64,000 nt of DNA from Thalassospira sp. MCCC 1A03138 (GCF_002115785.1 NZ_JFJY01000009.1:1-64000), one strand, 5' to 3'; positions 27,999-37,936 are shown, counted from the stretch's first letter. Notes: generated by a model not told the origin, from the sequence alone. Made by a program: numbers and translations.

Positions 27999-28912
27999 CG
28001 AAATCAAGACTGGTCATGGGCCCCATTCTTTTTCACTGGGATGAAAACCGCAAACGGGATTTCTATGCCCGCCTTGCCGATGAAATCGATGTTGATACAG
28101 TCCATGTTGGTGAAGTCGTCTGTGCCAAACGCATGCCGTTCTTTGACAAACATCTGCCCGACATCATCGAACGGCTTCAGAATGCCGGAAAGGAAGTCGT
28201 CTTCTCGACACTGGCCCTCGTGATGAATGAACGCGAGATCGCCCAGCTTCGTGAAATTGCCGAAATGCCGGACCTTCTGATCGAAGCCAACGACATATCT
28301 TCCATCGGCCTGCTTTCCGGCCGCCCGCATGTCGTCGGGCCGTACATCAATACATATAACGAAAGCACCCTGGACTACCTGATTTCCAAAGGTGCACACC
28401 GCGCATCGCTTCCCTGGGAATTGCCGATGTCATCGATTGAAGCCCTTTGCAACGCTCGGAAAACGGCCGAGATCGAAGTCCAGATATTCGGGCGTGTCCC
28501 GCTTGCCATATCAGCCCGGTGTTATTCCGCACGCGCACATGGCTTGCACAAGGACGGCTGCCGATATGTCTGTGGCGAGGCCCTTGATGGCATGGATATC
28601 GAAACGCTGGATCACACACCGTTTCTTGCCGTCAATGGTCTGCAAACCCTGTCCAGTCACTATCTGGAATTATCAACCGCTATTGATGATCTGAAAGATG
28701 CCGGTGTTAACGCCTTCCGGATTTCACCGCACACTCTTGATATGGTGCGCGTTGCCAATCTCTACCGTCGTCTGATCGATGGTGAAACCTCGTCTGACGA
28801 GGTCAGGCAATCGTTGCTGGAAATGCAAAACGATCTGGCTTTCGCGGATGCCTTCCTGCACAGCCTTCCGGGTGCGGACCTCCGGGAAACGCTTGGTTCC
28901 CGGGCTGAATAA
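27995..28912 (+). CDS. ubiV: UbiV, U32-family partner of UbiU
   Basis: This 305-residue U32-family protein carries Cys43, Cys176, Cys189 and Cys193, the pattern of the UbiV [4Fe-4S] cluster. It forms a heterodimer with UbiU for anaerobic ubiquinone hydroxylation. Translation is coupled to ubiU (ATGA overlap). It ends 44 nt before the minus-strand candidate small RNA. Confidence 0.93.
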   Translation: MTKSRLVMGPILFHWDENRKRDFYARLADEIDVDTVHVGEVVCAKRMPFFDKHLPDIIERLQNAGKEVVFSTLALVMNEREIAQLREIAEMPDLLIEANDISSIGLLSGRPHVVGPYINTYNESTLDYLISKGAHRASLPWELPMSSIEALCNARKTAEIEVQIFGRVPLAISARCYSARAHGLHKDGCRYVCGEALDGMDIETLDHTPFLAVNGLQTLSSHYLELSTAIDDLKDAGVNAFRISPHTLDMVRVANLYRRLIDGETSSDEVRQSLLEMQNDLAFADAFLHSLPGADLRETLGSRAE

Positions 28913-28955
28913 TTTTCCCCACCGCGCAAATATCCCGGTCCGGAATACAGATATG

Positions 28956-29032
28956 AAAAGGGCCACAGCCTGATGAACTGTGGCCCTTCGATACATTGTG
29001 CAGGGGAGTAAACAGCTCAATGTATTGACGAT
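28956..29032 (-). ncRNA. Candidate NNR-controlled small RNA (about 77 nt)
   Basis: No protein gene lies in this stretch between the convergent ubiV and nosX. The predicted start at 29032 is set by a -10 element (TATACT, 29039-29044) placed 21 nt after a perfect NNR-type box. The RNA would fold into an 8-bp hairpin (29018-29025 with 28991-28998). Its 19-nt loop exposes ACUCCCCUG, an anti-Shine-Dalgarno-like stretch. A second, 9-bp GC-rich hairpin followed by UUUUC forms the terminator. This is the layout of a trans-acting, CU-rich-loop small RNA. It is predicted from sequence only, and I know no named family it belongs to. Confidence 0.6.
28960..28986 (-). terminator. Intrinsic terminator of the candidate small RNA
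   Basis: A 9-bp perfect stem, GGGCCACAG with CTGTGGCCC, and a 9-nt loop. On the minus strand it is followed by TTTTC; on the plus strand only by TTCG. It therefore suits leftward transcription better, but may also stop ubiV transcripts. Confidence 0.75.
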
Positions 29033-29038
29033 GGCTGG

Positions 29039-29079
29039 AGTATAATTGATTTGTTTTGATACTCCTTGACGGTCGTCAA
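29039..29079 (-). promoter_or_regulatory. NNR-type box and -10 element of the candidate small RNA
   Basis: A perfect TTGAC-GGTC-GTCAA box at 29066-29079 is followed on the minus strand, after 21 nt, by TATACT at 29039-29044. This matches a class II FNR promoter with the box near -41.5. For rightward transcription no -10 is seen, and it would run antisense into nosX. Confidence 0.72.
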
Positions 29080-29113
29080 TCAGGACTGCCTTTGCGGGTT
29101 TTCTACCTTCTGA

Positions 29114-30103
29114 TCACACATCAATTTCTATTTCCTGCGCCTCGCCCAAAGGCACAAGAAGGATTTTTCGAACAGGCAGATGACGCGCTGCATGCCGTAT
29201 TTCGGTTTCACGCATCATCGAAAACGCGGTTGAAAACGCATCTGCATCGGTTGCAGTATCTGCAAAGACACTCACCCTTTCCCACAAGGCGGGCGAAGTT
29301 CCGCTGCGCGGGTCGATCAGATGGGTATAATTCCCGTTCAAACTGAACCTGAATCCCGAACCTGACGACGTTGCCAATGCACCATCATATATCCTGATTC
29401 CACTGGATGACTGTGCATCGTTCCCGTCAAATCTTACCGGCCATCCCGTACCGTCTATTCTGGAGCCAATCGCATATTTTTCGCCAAGGTCAACCAGCAC
29501 ATTCTTCATGCCGTTTCGCCGGAAAACCCCCACGACACGGTCGGTGATGTAACCCTGCGCCATACCGTTCAGCGTGACCTGCATGCCCTGCTGCGCAAAG
29601 GAAACCCGGTTCGGCTCAATCCGGATTGCCTCATATCCGATCAAGGATTTCAGCCTCCCGATTTCTGCCTGAACTGCACCTTCATCAGTCATAGCGATCT
29701 GCTGCGACAGTTCTGTTAGCCGCGCCCAAACGGTCTGGATCGTCGGATCGAATGCGCCATCGGTATGTCTGGAAATCATGGCAGCGCGCGACATCAGTTC
29801 AACAAATTCCTGTTCGGGGTTTTCGACAAATCCATCGCGATTCAAGCGCGAAATTATCGCATCCGGCCGATACAGACTGAACATGTTTTCCAGTCGTTCG
29901 ATTTCCCAAAGTGCCGACGAAATCATTTCATCGGCCTGATCTTGCGAAAGGCCGTCCAGATAAATCGCGGCCTCTGCACCAAGGGCGGTTCCCTGCCAAC
30001 GATGCAGCTTATCTGGCGCGGCGAAAACCTTGGGGGATGCCAAGGCGATTGATGCCGCACTGGCAAACAGGGTGATAAAGCGACGACGGTTCAAATGTGT
30101 CAT
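29114..30103 (-). CDS. nosX: NosX, ApbE-type FMN transferase
   Basis: This 329-residue protein has a twin-arginine-type signal (NRRRFITLFA) and an ApbE domain. Typical segments are NGMAQGYITDRV, VDLGEKYAIG and HLIDPRSG, which bind FAD and metal. It attaches FMN to a threonine of NosR in the periplasm. It is the last gene of the nos operon and overlaps nosL by four bases. Confidence 0.92.
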   Translation of the reverse strand: MTHLNRRRFITLFASAASIALASPKVFAAPDKLHRWQGTALGAEAAIYLDGLSQDQADEMISSALWEIERLENMFSLYRPDAIISRLNRDGFVENPEQEFVELMSRAAMISRHTDGAFDPTIQTVWARLTELSQQIAMTDEGAVQAEIGRLKSLIGYEAIRIEPNRVSFAQQGMQVTLNGMAQGYITDRVVGVFRRNGMKNVLVDLGEKYAIGSRIDGTGWPVRFDGNDAQSSSGIRIYDGALATSSGSGFRFSLNGNYTHLIDPRSGTSPALWERVSVFADTATDADAFSTAFSMMRETEIRHAARHLPVRKILLVPLGEAQEIEIDV

Positions 30104-30615
30104 GACGCACCTCCATCCGAAGGTCCAAGATCAAAAACGTAATCATCGGGGATGTTCTTGTAGTCGACAATCTGCCCCCCATGCGCGGTTACGAATAACT
30201 GAGCCGCGGCAAGGGTCCCGAATGGCACGGCTTCGCCAATTCCCATGCCGCTTGTCATGTCACTGCCGATCACGAAATGTGCGCTATCAACGGCCACCCA
30301 ATTTGACGGCGGGGATTGCCAGTCGGCATAACCGGTCATGTCACTGACGTAAATGACAGCCACGTCACGGGCTTCACCGGGCATAAGCGTAAACGCAATC
30401 GCGTCACGTACCGACGGGAACCATAAAATTTCGCCATTCGATTTACGGTGCAGCTGGGCCTTTGGCCCCGGATGATCGGCAACAATCATGCCGCAGAAAA
30501 AGCCAGAAACATCGCGTGTCAGATCCTGTGGACCGGGCCGTGCGACAATCTCCTGCTCGCGGCATCCCGCAAGCAGGATCGCTCCGAAGATCACAAACGG
30601 TAAAATGGCTTTCAT
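30100..30615 (-). CDS. nosL: NosL, copper chaperone lipoprotein
   Basis: This is a 171-residue lipoprotein with the lipobox LLAGC at about residue 17 and the copper-binding FFCGM motif. NosL delivers Cu(I) to NosZ for the CuZ cluster with help from NosDFY. The ATG at 30615 follows GGAGGA. It overlaps both nosY and nosX by four bases. Confidence 0.92.
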   Translation of the reverse strand: MKAILPFVIFGAILLAGCREQEIVARPGPQDLTRDVSGFFCGMIVADHPGPKAQLHRKSNGEILWFPSVRDAIAFTLMPGEARDVAVIYVSDMTGYADWQSPPSNWVAVDSAHFVIGSDMTSGMGIGEAVPFGTLAAAQLFVTAHGGQIVDYKNIPDDYVFDLGPSDGGAS

Positions 30616-31436
30616 AACTGCTTCCTCCGAAACAGCACCACCGCCAGTATCAGCGGAACAACAACCCACATGCCGAGCGAGAGCACGGGTGCGAAACCGT
30701 TACCGATACCTTCAAGGTCCGATATCACCAGCCCGGCCGCAACCCGGACATCCTCAAAACCCGAAAGATTGATCATGCGAAATGCATCAGCCGGATTGAC
30801 GGTCAGAAGCACATCGAAAACCGGTGCGCTTATGCCTTCACCGCCATCGGCAACCAACGCCCCCAAAAGCGCCATGTCATAAACGATCACCAGACAAAGC
30901 CACACACCAAACGCCAGAGCCGCCGCGGCACTCCGTTGACGGGGCATGGCACTGATGGCCAATCCAAGTGCTACAAAAGCCGCCCCCAGCACAACCGAAC
31001 TCCCTATCAGAACGCCAAAGGCCATCCAGTTGGCGCTTTCAATCCCCCCGTAAACAAGGACAAGTGCCGCTGATCCGAAACCAAGAACAGTTGCCAATCC
31101 AAGGCCCAGCGTCTGGCCCAGAAACTTTCCGATAATGATGTCGGATCGCGACAGCGGATAGGTCAGCAACAAAAGCATCGTCCCGCGTTCAACCTCGCCC
31201 ACCAGCGCGTCATAGGACAACAGCAACGCCATCAATGGCAGCAAAAAGACCGAAAGGCTGGCCAGACTGACGATCGTAACAGCCAGTTGATCGACGCCAA
31301 CGGTGCCCGCCGGCGCACTTCCCAGAAAAGTAAGGCTAAGCGAAAACAGGACCAGCGCCGCGGTCGCGCCCAAAAACCAGCGATTGCGAATTCCGTCCCG
31401 AAATTCCTTGATTGCAATGATGACAAGTTCTCTCAT
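30612..31436 (-). CDS. nosY: NosY, ABC transporter permease of the NosDFY complex
   Basis: This 274-residue membrane protein has about six helices and the ABC-2 style segment VGEVERGTMLLLLTYPLSR near residue 85. With NosF and NosD it forms the NosDFY assembly machine for the CuZ site. It overlaps nosF by four bases. Confidence 0.92.
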   Translation of the reverse strand: MRELVIIAIKEFRDGIRNRWFLGATAALVLFSLSLTFLGSAPAGTVGVDQLAVTIVSLASLSVFLLPLMALLLSYDALVGEVERGTMLLLLTYPLSRSDIIIGKFLGQTLGLGLATVLGFGSAALVLVYGGIESANWMAFGVLIGSSVVLGAAFVALGLAISAMPRQRSAAAALAFGVWLCLVIVYDMALLGALVADGGEGISAPVFDVLLTVNPADAFRMINLSGFEDVRVAAGLVISDLEGIGNGFAPVLSLGMWVVVPLILAVVLFRRKQL

Positions 31437-32362
31437 GACACCACACTTTCTTTCTGGAAATGCATGTAGAGATCGCCAAGCGACGGCAACCTGATGTCAA
31501 CGTCGTCAAGCTCCGGCACGGTGGCCGACAGATGCCGCAATACGTCAATCTTGCGTTCGGACGGCAAGGTCAGATCAAGACCGTGATCGTTGATCCGCTC
31601 ACAACCGATCCCGTCGGGAATTTTTTCGGCACAGGCGGCCCCCATTCCCGGTCTGGTGATCAGGCGGATATGCACCGGCAGATTGGCCCGCCTGCGCAGA
31701 TCATCGATGGTTCCCGATGCAATCAGTTGGCCCTTTCGCATGATCGCGATTTTGCGGGTATGGGCTTCAAGCTCCGTCAGCGCATGCGACGACAGAATGA
31801 CAGTGACACCACTGTCTTCAAGTTCGCGCACGATGTCATAAAAGGCGTTGCGCAATTCAGGATCAAGGCCGGTCGTGGGCTCGTCGAGCATCAATATCCG
31901 CGGATTGCCCAGCAATGCCTGCGCAAGACCAAGACGCTGACGCATCCCTTTGGAATAATGCCCAACCCGCTTATGCGCGGCTTCGGCAAGCCCGACACGT
32001 TCAAGGATCCGTGCGCAGTCAGACACGGGATGGTGTTTCAACCGGGCAAAGAAAGCCAGCGTCTCCGCACCGCTCATGCTGTTATAAAACGCGATATTTT
32101 CTGGAAGATATCCAAGAAACCCATGCGCGTTTTTTCCACGATGGCGGGATGTGCTTTCCTCGCCAAGAATGCGGATATTTCCCTTGTCAGGACGCATAAG
32201 ACCAAGGATCAGCTTGATAAGTGTCGTTTTACCCGCGCCATTATGGCCAAGTAACGCAACACTCTCGCCTGCGCCAATTTCCAATGACAGATCGTTGACC
32301 GCGTTTTGCTGATCGAACGTCTTGGTCACTTTTTCAAGCAGAATTGCAGGATCAGTCGGCAT
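31433..32362 (-). CDS. nosF: NosF, ABC transporter ATPase of the NosDFY complex
   Basis: This 309-residue ATP-binding protein has Walker A GHNGAGKTT, signature YSKGMRQRLG and Walker B LMLDEPTTGLD. A C-terminal extension of about 90 residues is usual for NosF. The ATG at 32362 follows AAGGAG by nine bases; an upstream TTG overlaps the site. It overlaps nosD by 11 bp. Confidence 0.93.
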   Translation of the reverse strand: MPTDPAILLEKVTKTFDQQNAVNDLSLEIGAGESVALLGHNGAGKTTLIKLILGLMRPDKGNIRILGEESTSRHRGKNAHGFLGYLPENIAFYNSMSGAETLAFFARLKHHPVSDCARILERVGLAEAAHKRVGHYSKGMRQRLGLAQALLGNPRILMLDEPTTGLDPELRNAFYDIVRELEDSGVTVILSSHALTELEAHTRKIAIMRKGQLIASGTIDDLRRRANLPVHIRLITRPGMGAACAEKIPDGIGCERINDHGLDLTLPSERKIDVLRHLSATVPELDDVDIRLPSLGDLYMHFQKESVVS

Positions 32363-33650
32363 GATAGCCGTCTCCTTCAAATCGGGCGATAACCGGCGGT
32401 GCCATTAGCGGATGACTGTCAATCACGCCCCCCGGATGCAGTGCCGGAAACCGGGACTGCGCCCATTTCAAAATCTGTATTGCGGGTGCATTCAGCAAAA
32501 GCTTGGCGGATGGATGGGCCCAGACGACCTGATCAAGCATGTCATTTGGCCGATAGGCCCGATCCCCAAGACCATCACCATCCAGATCGAATGCGGCATT
32601 ATCGCTCCAGTAATTTCCGCGACCGTTTTCAGACCATTCAAGCCAGCGTGTACCGACATACTTGACCTGTGTCCGGTTTCCGGAAAACGCATTGCCAACA
32701 ATGACATTGCGTTCCGATCCGGCGGTAAACTGCACACCGATCCCGCAGCCCTCGAACCGGTTTCCCCGAAAATCGTTCTTGTTGGAGTTATAAATAAAAA
32801 CGCACTTTTCGCCGCCACGATCCACGACATTTCCGCTAAATTCGGACTTATTGGCATAGTTCAGCAAAATGCCGTGGTCACGATCCCCGCGTGACAGGTT
32901 GTTCGTTACCTTCAAACCATCCGAAAACATCAACGCATAGCCGACCGTATTGTCAAAGGAACTGTTGTCCCGGATTTCGCTGTCATGCGTATACATGTAA
33001 TGAACCGCAAAACGGACATTGCGAAATTCGTTACCGATGAACCGGTTCTGTTTGCTGGTCGTCACAAAAATACCGTCGCGGCCCTGCGATATTGCGTTCC
33101 CGATCACGACCGATCCCGGTGTATTCCAAAGCTGCACCCCATTACCACGTTCGTTTACGCGCAGGTCCTGCCGGCCGACGATGATATTGTTCCGCACGGT
33201 CGCGTTTTCCGGACCTGAAAGATAAATGCCGATCAGATTGTCACTGATCACACTGTCTTCAATGACGGCACCGTCGCCATTGGGGGTTACAAAAATCCCG
33301 CTATCCTGTGTTGATAAATCCAGTCCCGATCCCGTCACGGTAATACCGCGAAGCATTACATCCGGCCCGTCGATGGTAATCACATTGCCGGTTCCATTCC
33401 CGACAATCCGCACGTCATCGCCACCTTCAAGCGTGACCGGACGATGCAGAATGATCGGCCCGGAATAATCTCCCGGGCCGAGCAGAATCCGGTCACCGTC
33501 CTGTGCCGTGTCGACAATCTCCTGCAATCCCTTAACTGACGGGCTTGCCTCGATTTCCGACGCATGCAGCGACGAGAATGTTGCCCCCCAAACCGCCAGC
33601 GCAGATAAACCGGTTCGAATGACAGTCTTTGGACAGATGACCGGAAACAT
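32352..33650 (-). CDS. nosD: NosD, periplasmic copper-cluster assembly protein
   Basis: This 432-residue secreted protein forms a right-handed beta-helix of CASH/PbH1 repeats (many N-x-I-x-G-N type turns between residues 80 and 330). A signal peptide ends near residue 30 (SLHAS). It links NosL and NosZ to the NosFY transporter during CuZ assembly. It follows nosZ after 11 bp. Confidence 0.93.
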   Translation of the reverse strand: MFPVICPKTVIRTGLSALAVWGATFSSLHASEIEASPSVKGLQEIVDTAQDGDRILLGPGDYSGPIILHRPVTLEGGDDVRIVGNGTGNVITIDGPDVMLRGITVTGSGLDLSTQDSGIFVTPNGDGAVIEDSVISDNLIGIYLSGPENATVRNNIIVGRQDLRVNERGNGVQLWNTPGSVVIGNAISQGRDGIFVTTSKQNRFIGNEFRNVRFAVHYMYTHDSEIRDNSSFDNTVGYALMFSDGLKVTNNLSRGDRDHGILLNYANKSEFSGNVVDRGGEKCVFIYNSNKNDFRGNRFEGCGIGVQFTAGSERNVIVGNAFSGNRTQVKYVGTRWLEWSENGRGNYWSDNAAFDLDGDGLGDRAYRPNDMLDQVVWAHPSAKLLLNAPAIQILKWAQSRFPALHPGGVIDSHPLMAPPVIARFEGDGYHAD

Positions 33651-33661
33651 CGTGCTTATCC

Positions 33662-35578
33662 TTACGCCGGTTTAACCAGCATACGGCCGCGCATTTCCAT
33701 ATGCAGCGCATGGCAGAACCACTGGCAGTAATACCAGTGCACACCGGGTCGATCGGCCTTGAAGGTCACCGATGCCGTTGCCTGCGGTGCGACTTCCATT
33801 GCCACACCATAGTTCCCGATTGTGAACCCGTGCGTCAGGTCGTCGACATCATCGATATTGGTGATGAAAACGGTAACCTCGTCGCCCTGATTGACCTCGA
33901 ACTTGTCCATGCTGAACATCGGCGCGTTGGAATACATATAGACACGCACCTTGTTGCCATCCCGAATGACAATTGAATCGCCTTCAAGATCGACACCGTC
34001 CTTTTTCGCCCAGTTGCGGGCTTCGGCAAACATCGGATCATTGCGATCCCAGAGATTGACCGGATTGACCACCGAACTATGGACAATGATGCAATCATGC
34101 GGTTCGGCAAATGTCGGACCGTCATGAACGACCTTTGGTGCATCACCGGTAATGTCAATCAGCTGATCGTTTTCCGGCTTCAGCGGACCGACATTAAGGA
34201 ACCGGTCTTTCGAGAACTTGTTAAGGGAAATAAGCCATTTGCCGTCCGCATCCTTGGTTTCACCCATGGAAGTGTGGTTATGGCCCGGTTGATAATGGAC
34301 ATCGACCTTGGCAAGGATCGGATTGACGTCTTCACCGTTGAACTTGCGAACCGCGGCATCGATGTTCCATTTGCACATCTGACTATCAAGGAACAGGGTG
34401 GTATAAGCGTTCCCCTGACCATCAAATGCGGTATGTAACGGACCCAATCCAACCTCGGGCTCGGCCACCACAACACCGCGCGGTTCGATCCTGTTTTCGA
34501 AGCAATCTTCGAACTTGCGTACATCCAGCACGGTAACCGTCGGGGACAGCTTGCCGTTAATGACAATATGCTTGCCATCCGGTGCCGTGTTGCAACCATG
34601 CGGGCTGTTCGATACCGGCACATAACGGGTCAGCGGCGATCCTTTGCGGCCGTCAACGACCTTGACGCCGTTGATTTCCTTGTAATTGCCATTCTTGATC
34701 GCCTGTTCGATACGCTCGATCGAGAAAATGACCGCCCAGTCCTGCTCGCTTGACGTCATTTCGGCAAGCGTCACACCGTTTTCAGAGTTATAGCAGGTCG
34801 AAACCGCATATTTGCCCTGATAATCCGCATCACAGTTATCAAGGTTGCCATCAACCATCACCTGCCAGGCAACTTCCATCGTGTCGCCGTCGATTGCGGT
34901 AAAGATTGCATGATACTGCGACGGATCGTCTAGAATGGATCCGTCATTGGGAACCGGAACCCGATGTTCACCATTGGCAAAGACATAGCCTGTGCGCGGG
35001 AATTTCTGCGGGCGCAGACCATGGATATCCGACGCGTTCGGAATTTCGATGATCTTGTCACATTTCATGACGTCACAGCGAATGCGGGCAACACGCGTGT
35101 TCGCCTTGTCATTCACAAACAGGTAACGCCCGTCATAGGTGCCATCCGTGAACGACATGTGCGGATGATGCAAATCCCCGTTCAGCCAGATTTCACCCTT
35201 GTCGGCCAGATACTTTTTGGTTTCTGGCAACAGGCCTTCGGTCAGGATTTTGCGGCTTTCATTCGTCAATCCCCAACCGGTTGCACTACACCGGTTGAAG
35301 ACCGGAATGCGCATCAGCTCGCGCATGGAGGGAACCCCCATAATGCGGACTTCACCCGACTGCCCGCTGCTCCAGAAGCCATAATATTCGTCAAGATCAC
35401 CTGGCAAAACCTCAACCGATCCGGCAGCCGCTTTTGCAGCCGTTGGTGCAAGGATTGAACCCGCGGCAATGCCCGCAGCACCGGTTGCACCTGCAATTCC
35501 TGCCAATCCTGCCATCTTTGCCGTTCCGCCGAGCAAGCCGCGTCGGCTGATCTTATAGTTCTCTGTTTCATTCGACAT
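33662..35578 (-). CDS. nosZ: Nitrous oxide reductase
   Basis: This 638-residue periplasmic enzyme reduces N2O to N2. A Tat signal (SRRGLLGG) identifies the typical clade I form. A seven-bladed propeller with [10 protein letters not shown] and many His residues holds the CuZ cluster. The C-terminal cupredoxin domain has the CuA motif [12 protein letters not shown]. The length is standard. It is the second gene of the nos operon, 18 bp after nosR. Confidence 0.98.
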   Translation of the reverse strand: MSNETENYKISRRGLLGGTAKMAGLAGIAGATGAAGIAAGSILAPTAAKAAAGSVEVLPGDLDEYYGFWSSGQSGEVRIMGVPSMRELMRIPVFNRCSATGWGLTNESRKILTEGLLPETKKYLADKGEIWLNGDLHHPHMSFTDGTYDGRYLFVNDKANTRVARIRCDVMKCDKIIEIPNASDIHGLRPQKFPRTGYVFANGEHRVPVPNDGSILDDPSQYHAIFTAIDGDTMEVAWQVMVDGNLDNCDADYQGKYAVSTCYNSENGVTLAEMTSSEQDWAVIFSIERIEQAIKNGNYKEINGVKVVDGRKGSPLTRYVPVSNSPHGCNTAPDGKHIVINGKLSPTVTVLDVRKFEDCFENRIEPRGVVVAEPEVGLGPLHTAFDGQGNAYTTLFLDSQMCKWNIDAAVRKFNGEDVNPILAKVDVHYQPGHNHTSMGETKDADGKWLISLNKFSKDRFLNVGPLKPENDQLIDITGDAPKVVHDGPTFAEPHDCIIVHSSVVNPVNLWDRNDPMFAEARNWAKKDGVDLEGDSIVIRDGNKVRVYMYSNAPMFSMDKFEVNQGDEVTVFITNIDDVDDLTHGFTIGNYGVAMEVAPQATASVTFKADRPGVHWYYCQWFCHALHMEMRGRMLVKPA

Positions 35579-35596
35579 AATGGAACTCCTGATATG

Positions 35597-37936
35597 TCAC
35601 AGCTGGTTAGACGCACCGTTGTTTCCGTCCGAAGACTTCGGATTGGAACAACTTGCGCCGCATCCACCGGAGCCACAGCTCGCGGACGATGGTTTCGAAT
35701 GAGAAGTCGTTTCGGTTTTCGTTTGAGGTCTGGAAGTTTTTGAACCGGATTGCAGTGCCATGCGGCGTTCAAACCGGGCCAGTTTCTGGATCATGACCGG
35801 GCAACTCTGGTCGTCGTAATACAGTTCCTGGCAATGAACGCAGTACAGGCATTCATTCGGGTCAATGTGCCCGTCAGGATGAATGGCCTGAACCATGCAT
35901 TCGTTTGCGCACCGGTGGCAGGGGGAACCACAATCACGATACCGTTTCAGCCAGTCATTGACCCGGATCCGGCCAGGTATCGCCAAAGCCGCCCCCAGCG
36001 GGCAAAGGTAACGACAGTAAAACCGCTCGATGAAAAGCCCCGCGACCAACAGCAGAACCGCAAACAGGACGAACGGCCAATCGCGCATGAAGGATAGAAT
36101 GATCGCCGTCTTGAACGGCTCGATCTCGGCCAGATGCTCGGCCTGATCGAACGCATGGAACGAGATTCCAAACAGAACCAGAAAGGCGATATATTTGATC
36201 GGCCAAAGGCGCTGATGCAGGCCAAAGGGAACTGCGATTTGCGGAATGCGAAGCTGTTTGGCCAGCTTGTTCAAAAGTTCCTGTAACGCTCCAAACGGGC
36301 AAAGCCACCCGCAATAGGCCCCACGCCCCCAGAATATCAGCGACGCCGCCACCGCGAACCACAGCAGGAAAATCAGCGGATCCATCAGGAAATAGGACCA
36401 GTCAAAACCCGACCCGAAGGAATTGGCAACCGTCAGGACATTGACGACCGAAAGCTGTGCATTGGCATAATATCCAATCCAGACCACGGTAAAGATCAGG
36501 AACCCGGTCCGTATCCGCTGCGTCAGTTTGCGACGGCGGACAAACCAGTCCTGGAAGAAGAACAAGCCGGTCAGAAGCAGGATTGCGCAAGACAGGATGA
36601 CAATATCGACAATCCGGTTCGTCCATATCCGCTTCCAAAGCGCGTCCCGGTTTTGGGTATCGGTACCAGATTTCTGTACACCAACCTCGTTGGCTTTTTC
36701 CGAAACATTGTCCGATGCCGCCGTCGCAACATCGATCTTGCGCAGATATTTCACCGGTGGCGCATAGTCGACGCCAAATGTCGTAAAGGCCTTTTCCAAA
36801 GCGCCTAGCTGGCGCTGGACCAGAAGCTGCAAATGCCACGGCGCAGTTGGATCAAACGGCACTTCTTCCGGGATAACAAAAAGAGCAACTTCCCTGAAAC
36901 GCGGCGCACCCTCGGCCGCAATTTCCCCGAGGCGCTTGTGATGTTTGTCACGGAAACGGACACTGTTATCGCCCTGTATAACCTGAATACGGTCAAACAC
37001 CCCGCCGCGGACATAGCCTGAACCCTTGAAGGAATATTCACCGTTCGCCGCAACAAGCAACGCCTGCTGGCCGGGCTTCAGAACCTTCTGAAGATTGGCA
37101 TATTCCGCATCGCCCAGCAGATTATGTCCGATCATCGGAATGGAAACGAGAGCGGTATATAGATCAATGAACGGGCCGTCGGTAGCGATCCTGGCTTGAT
37201 CGTTGCCACTACCTTTACCTTGCCCTCTGTCGTCAGTTCCCTCGAAGGCCTGCGCAACATCGTCATGCGATAGCCACAGACGCCTAACCGACCCGTCGCC
37301 AAGCAATTCATCCCAGCTTGCCTGCCCGTCTTGCGACATATCGACGGCGAATTTGTCGCCCTTGCCGCCCGGCTGCGCCAACCCGCCCAGACCAAGTGTT
37401 CGGGCCACCTTGATTGCCGAGCGCCGAATTGAATCGTCAATCACCATGATGGTGACGGTGGCACCACTAACGATATCGTCAGGCAACGCATCCAGCTCTT
37501 CGCTGCGGGCATATTCGGCTATGTTAAAACCGGTATAGCCCGCGATGTAGTCCGTGATTTTGCTTTCAGGAATGCCAACCAGCACGATCGGTTCTTTGTG
37601 GGCAACCAGTCGTGCACCGGTAATAACACCCTGCATCGAGATGCCGACCAGAATGTCGATTGGTTTGCCGGAATAACCAACCGAATTGGCCCAGTCGCTA
37701 TTTAGGAAAATGTAACCAAGCTGGTTACTGCCGCTATAGACGGGAACAAGATGATCTGTTGTTTGCTCCTCGCCGATATGATCGGCTCCGGGCATGATGC
37801 TTACAGCATCAAGCGACACGACATAATCGTCAAGCGTCCCGGCAAAACTGCTGGTGAACGCAAGCCCCCAACTGATGACTGCCAGCAGAAGCAGGCGCAA
37901 GCCCGATAACGAAAATGATCCAGATACAACAACCAC
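35597..37936 (-). CDS. nosR: NosR, membrane electron donor/maturation protein for NosZ
   Basis: This is a 779-residue polytopic protein. After a signal segment comes a periplasmic FMN-binding domain with the SGATVT attachment motif, then about six membrane helices. Two CxxxCP motifs (CGWLCP, CRYLCP) and a ferredoxin-like region (CHRCANEC, CLYCVHC) with [4Fe-4S] sites follow. The C-terminal tail ends Cys/Gly/Ser-rich (SCGSGGCGASC), which is unusual in form. The start appears to be GTG at 37936. It is the first gene of the nos operon, with an NNR-type box 80 bp upstream. Confidence 0.95.
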   Translation of the reverse strand: MVVVSGSFSLSGLRLLLLAVISWGLAFTSSFAGTLDDYVVSLDAVSIMPGADHIGEEQTTDHLVPVYSGSNQLGYIFLNSDWANSVGYSGKPIDILVGISMQGVITGARLVAHKEPIVLVGIPESKITDYIAGYTGFNIAEYARSEELDALPDDIVSGATVTIMVIDDSIRRSAIKVARTLGLGGLAQPGGKGDKFAVDMSQDGQASWDELLGDGSVRRLWLSHDDVAQAFEGTDDRGQGKGSGNDQARIATDGPFIDLYTALVSIPMIGHNLLGDAEYANLQKVLKPGQQALLVAANGEYSFKGSGYVRGGVFDRIQVIQGDNSVRFRDKHHKRLGEIAAEGAPRFREVALFVIPEEVPFDPTAPWHLQLLVQRQLGALEKAFTTFGVDYAPPVKYLRKIDVATAASDNVSEKANEVGVQKSGTDTQNRDALWKRIWTNRIVDIVILSCAILLLTGLFFFQDWFVRRRKLTQRIRTGFLIFTVVWIGYYANAQLSVVNVLTVANSFGSGFDWSYFLMDPLIFLLWFAVAASLIFWGRGAYCGWLCPFGALQELLNKLAKQLRIPQIAVPFGLHQRLWPIKYIAFLVLFGISFHAFDQAEHLAEIEPFKTAIILSFMRDWPFVLFAVLLLVAGLFIERFYCRYLCPLGAALAIPGRIRVNDWLKRYRDCGSPCHRCANECMVQAIHPDGHIDPNECLYCVHCQELYYDDQSCPVMIQKLARFERRMALQSGSKTSRPQTKTETTSHSKPSSASCGSGGCGASCSNPKSSDGNNGASNQL

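Noticed and set aside
29066..29114. Rightward promoter from the NNR box at 29066-29079
   Set aside because: No -10 element at the proper spacing, and transcription would run antisense into nosX. The leftward reading has both a -10 and a terminator.
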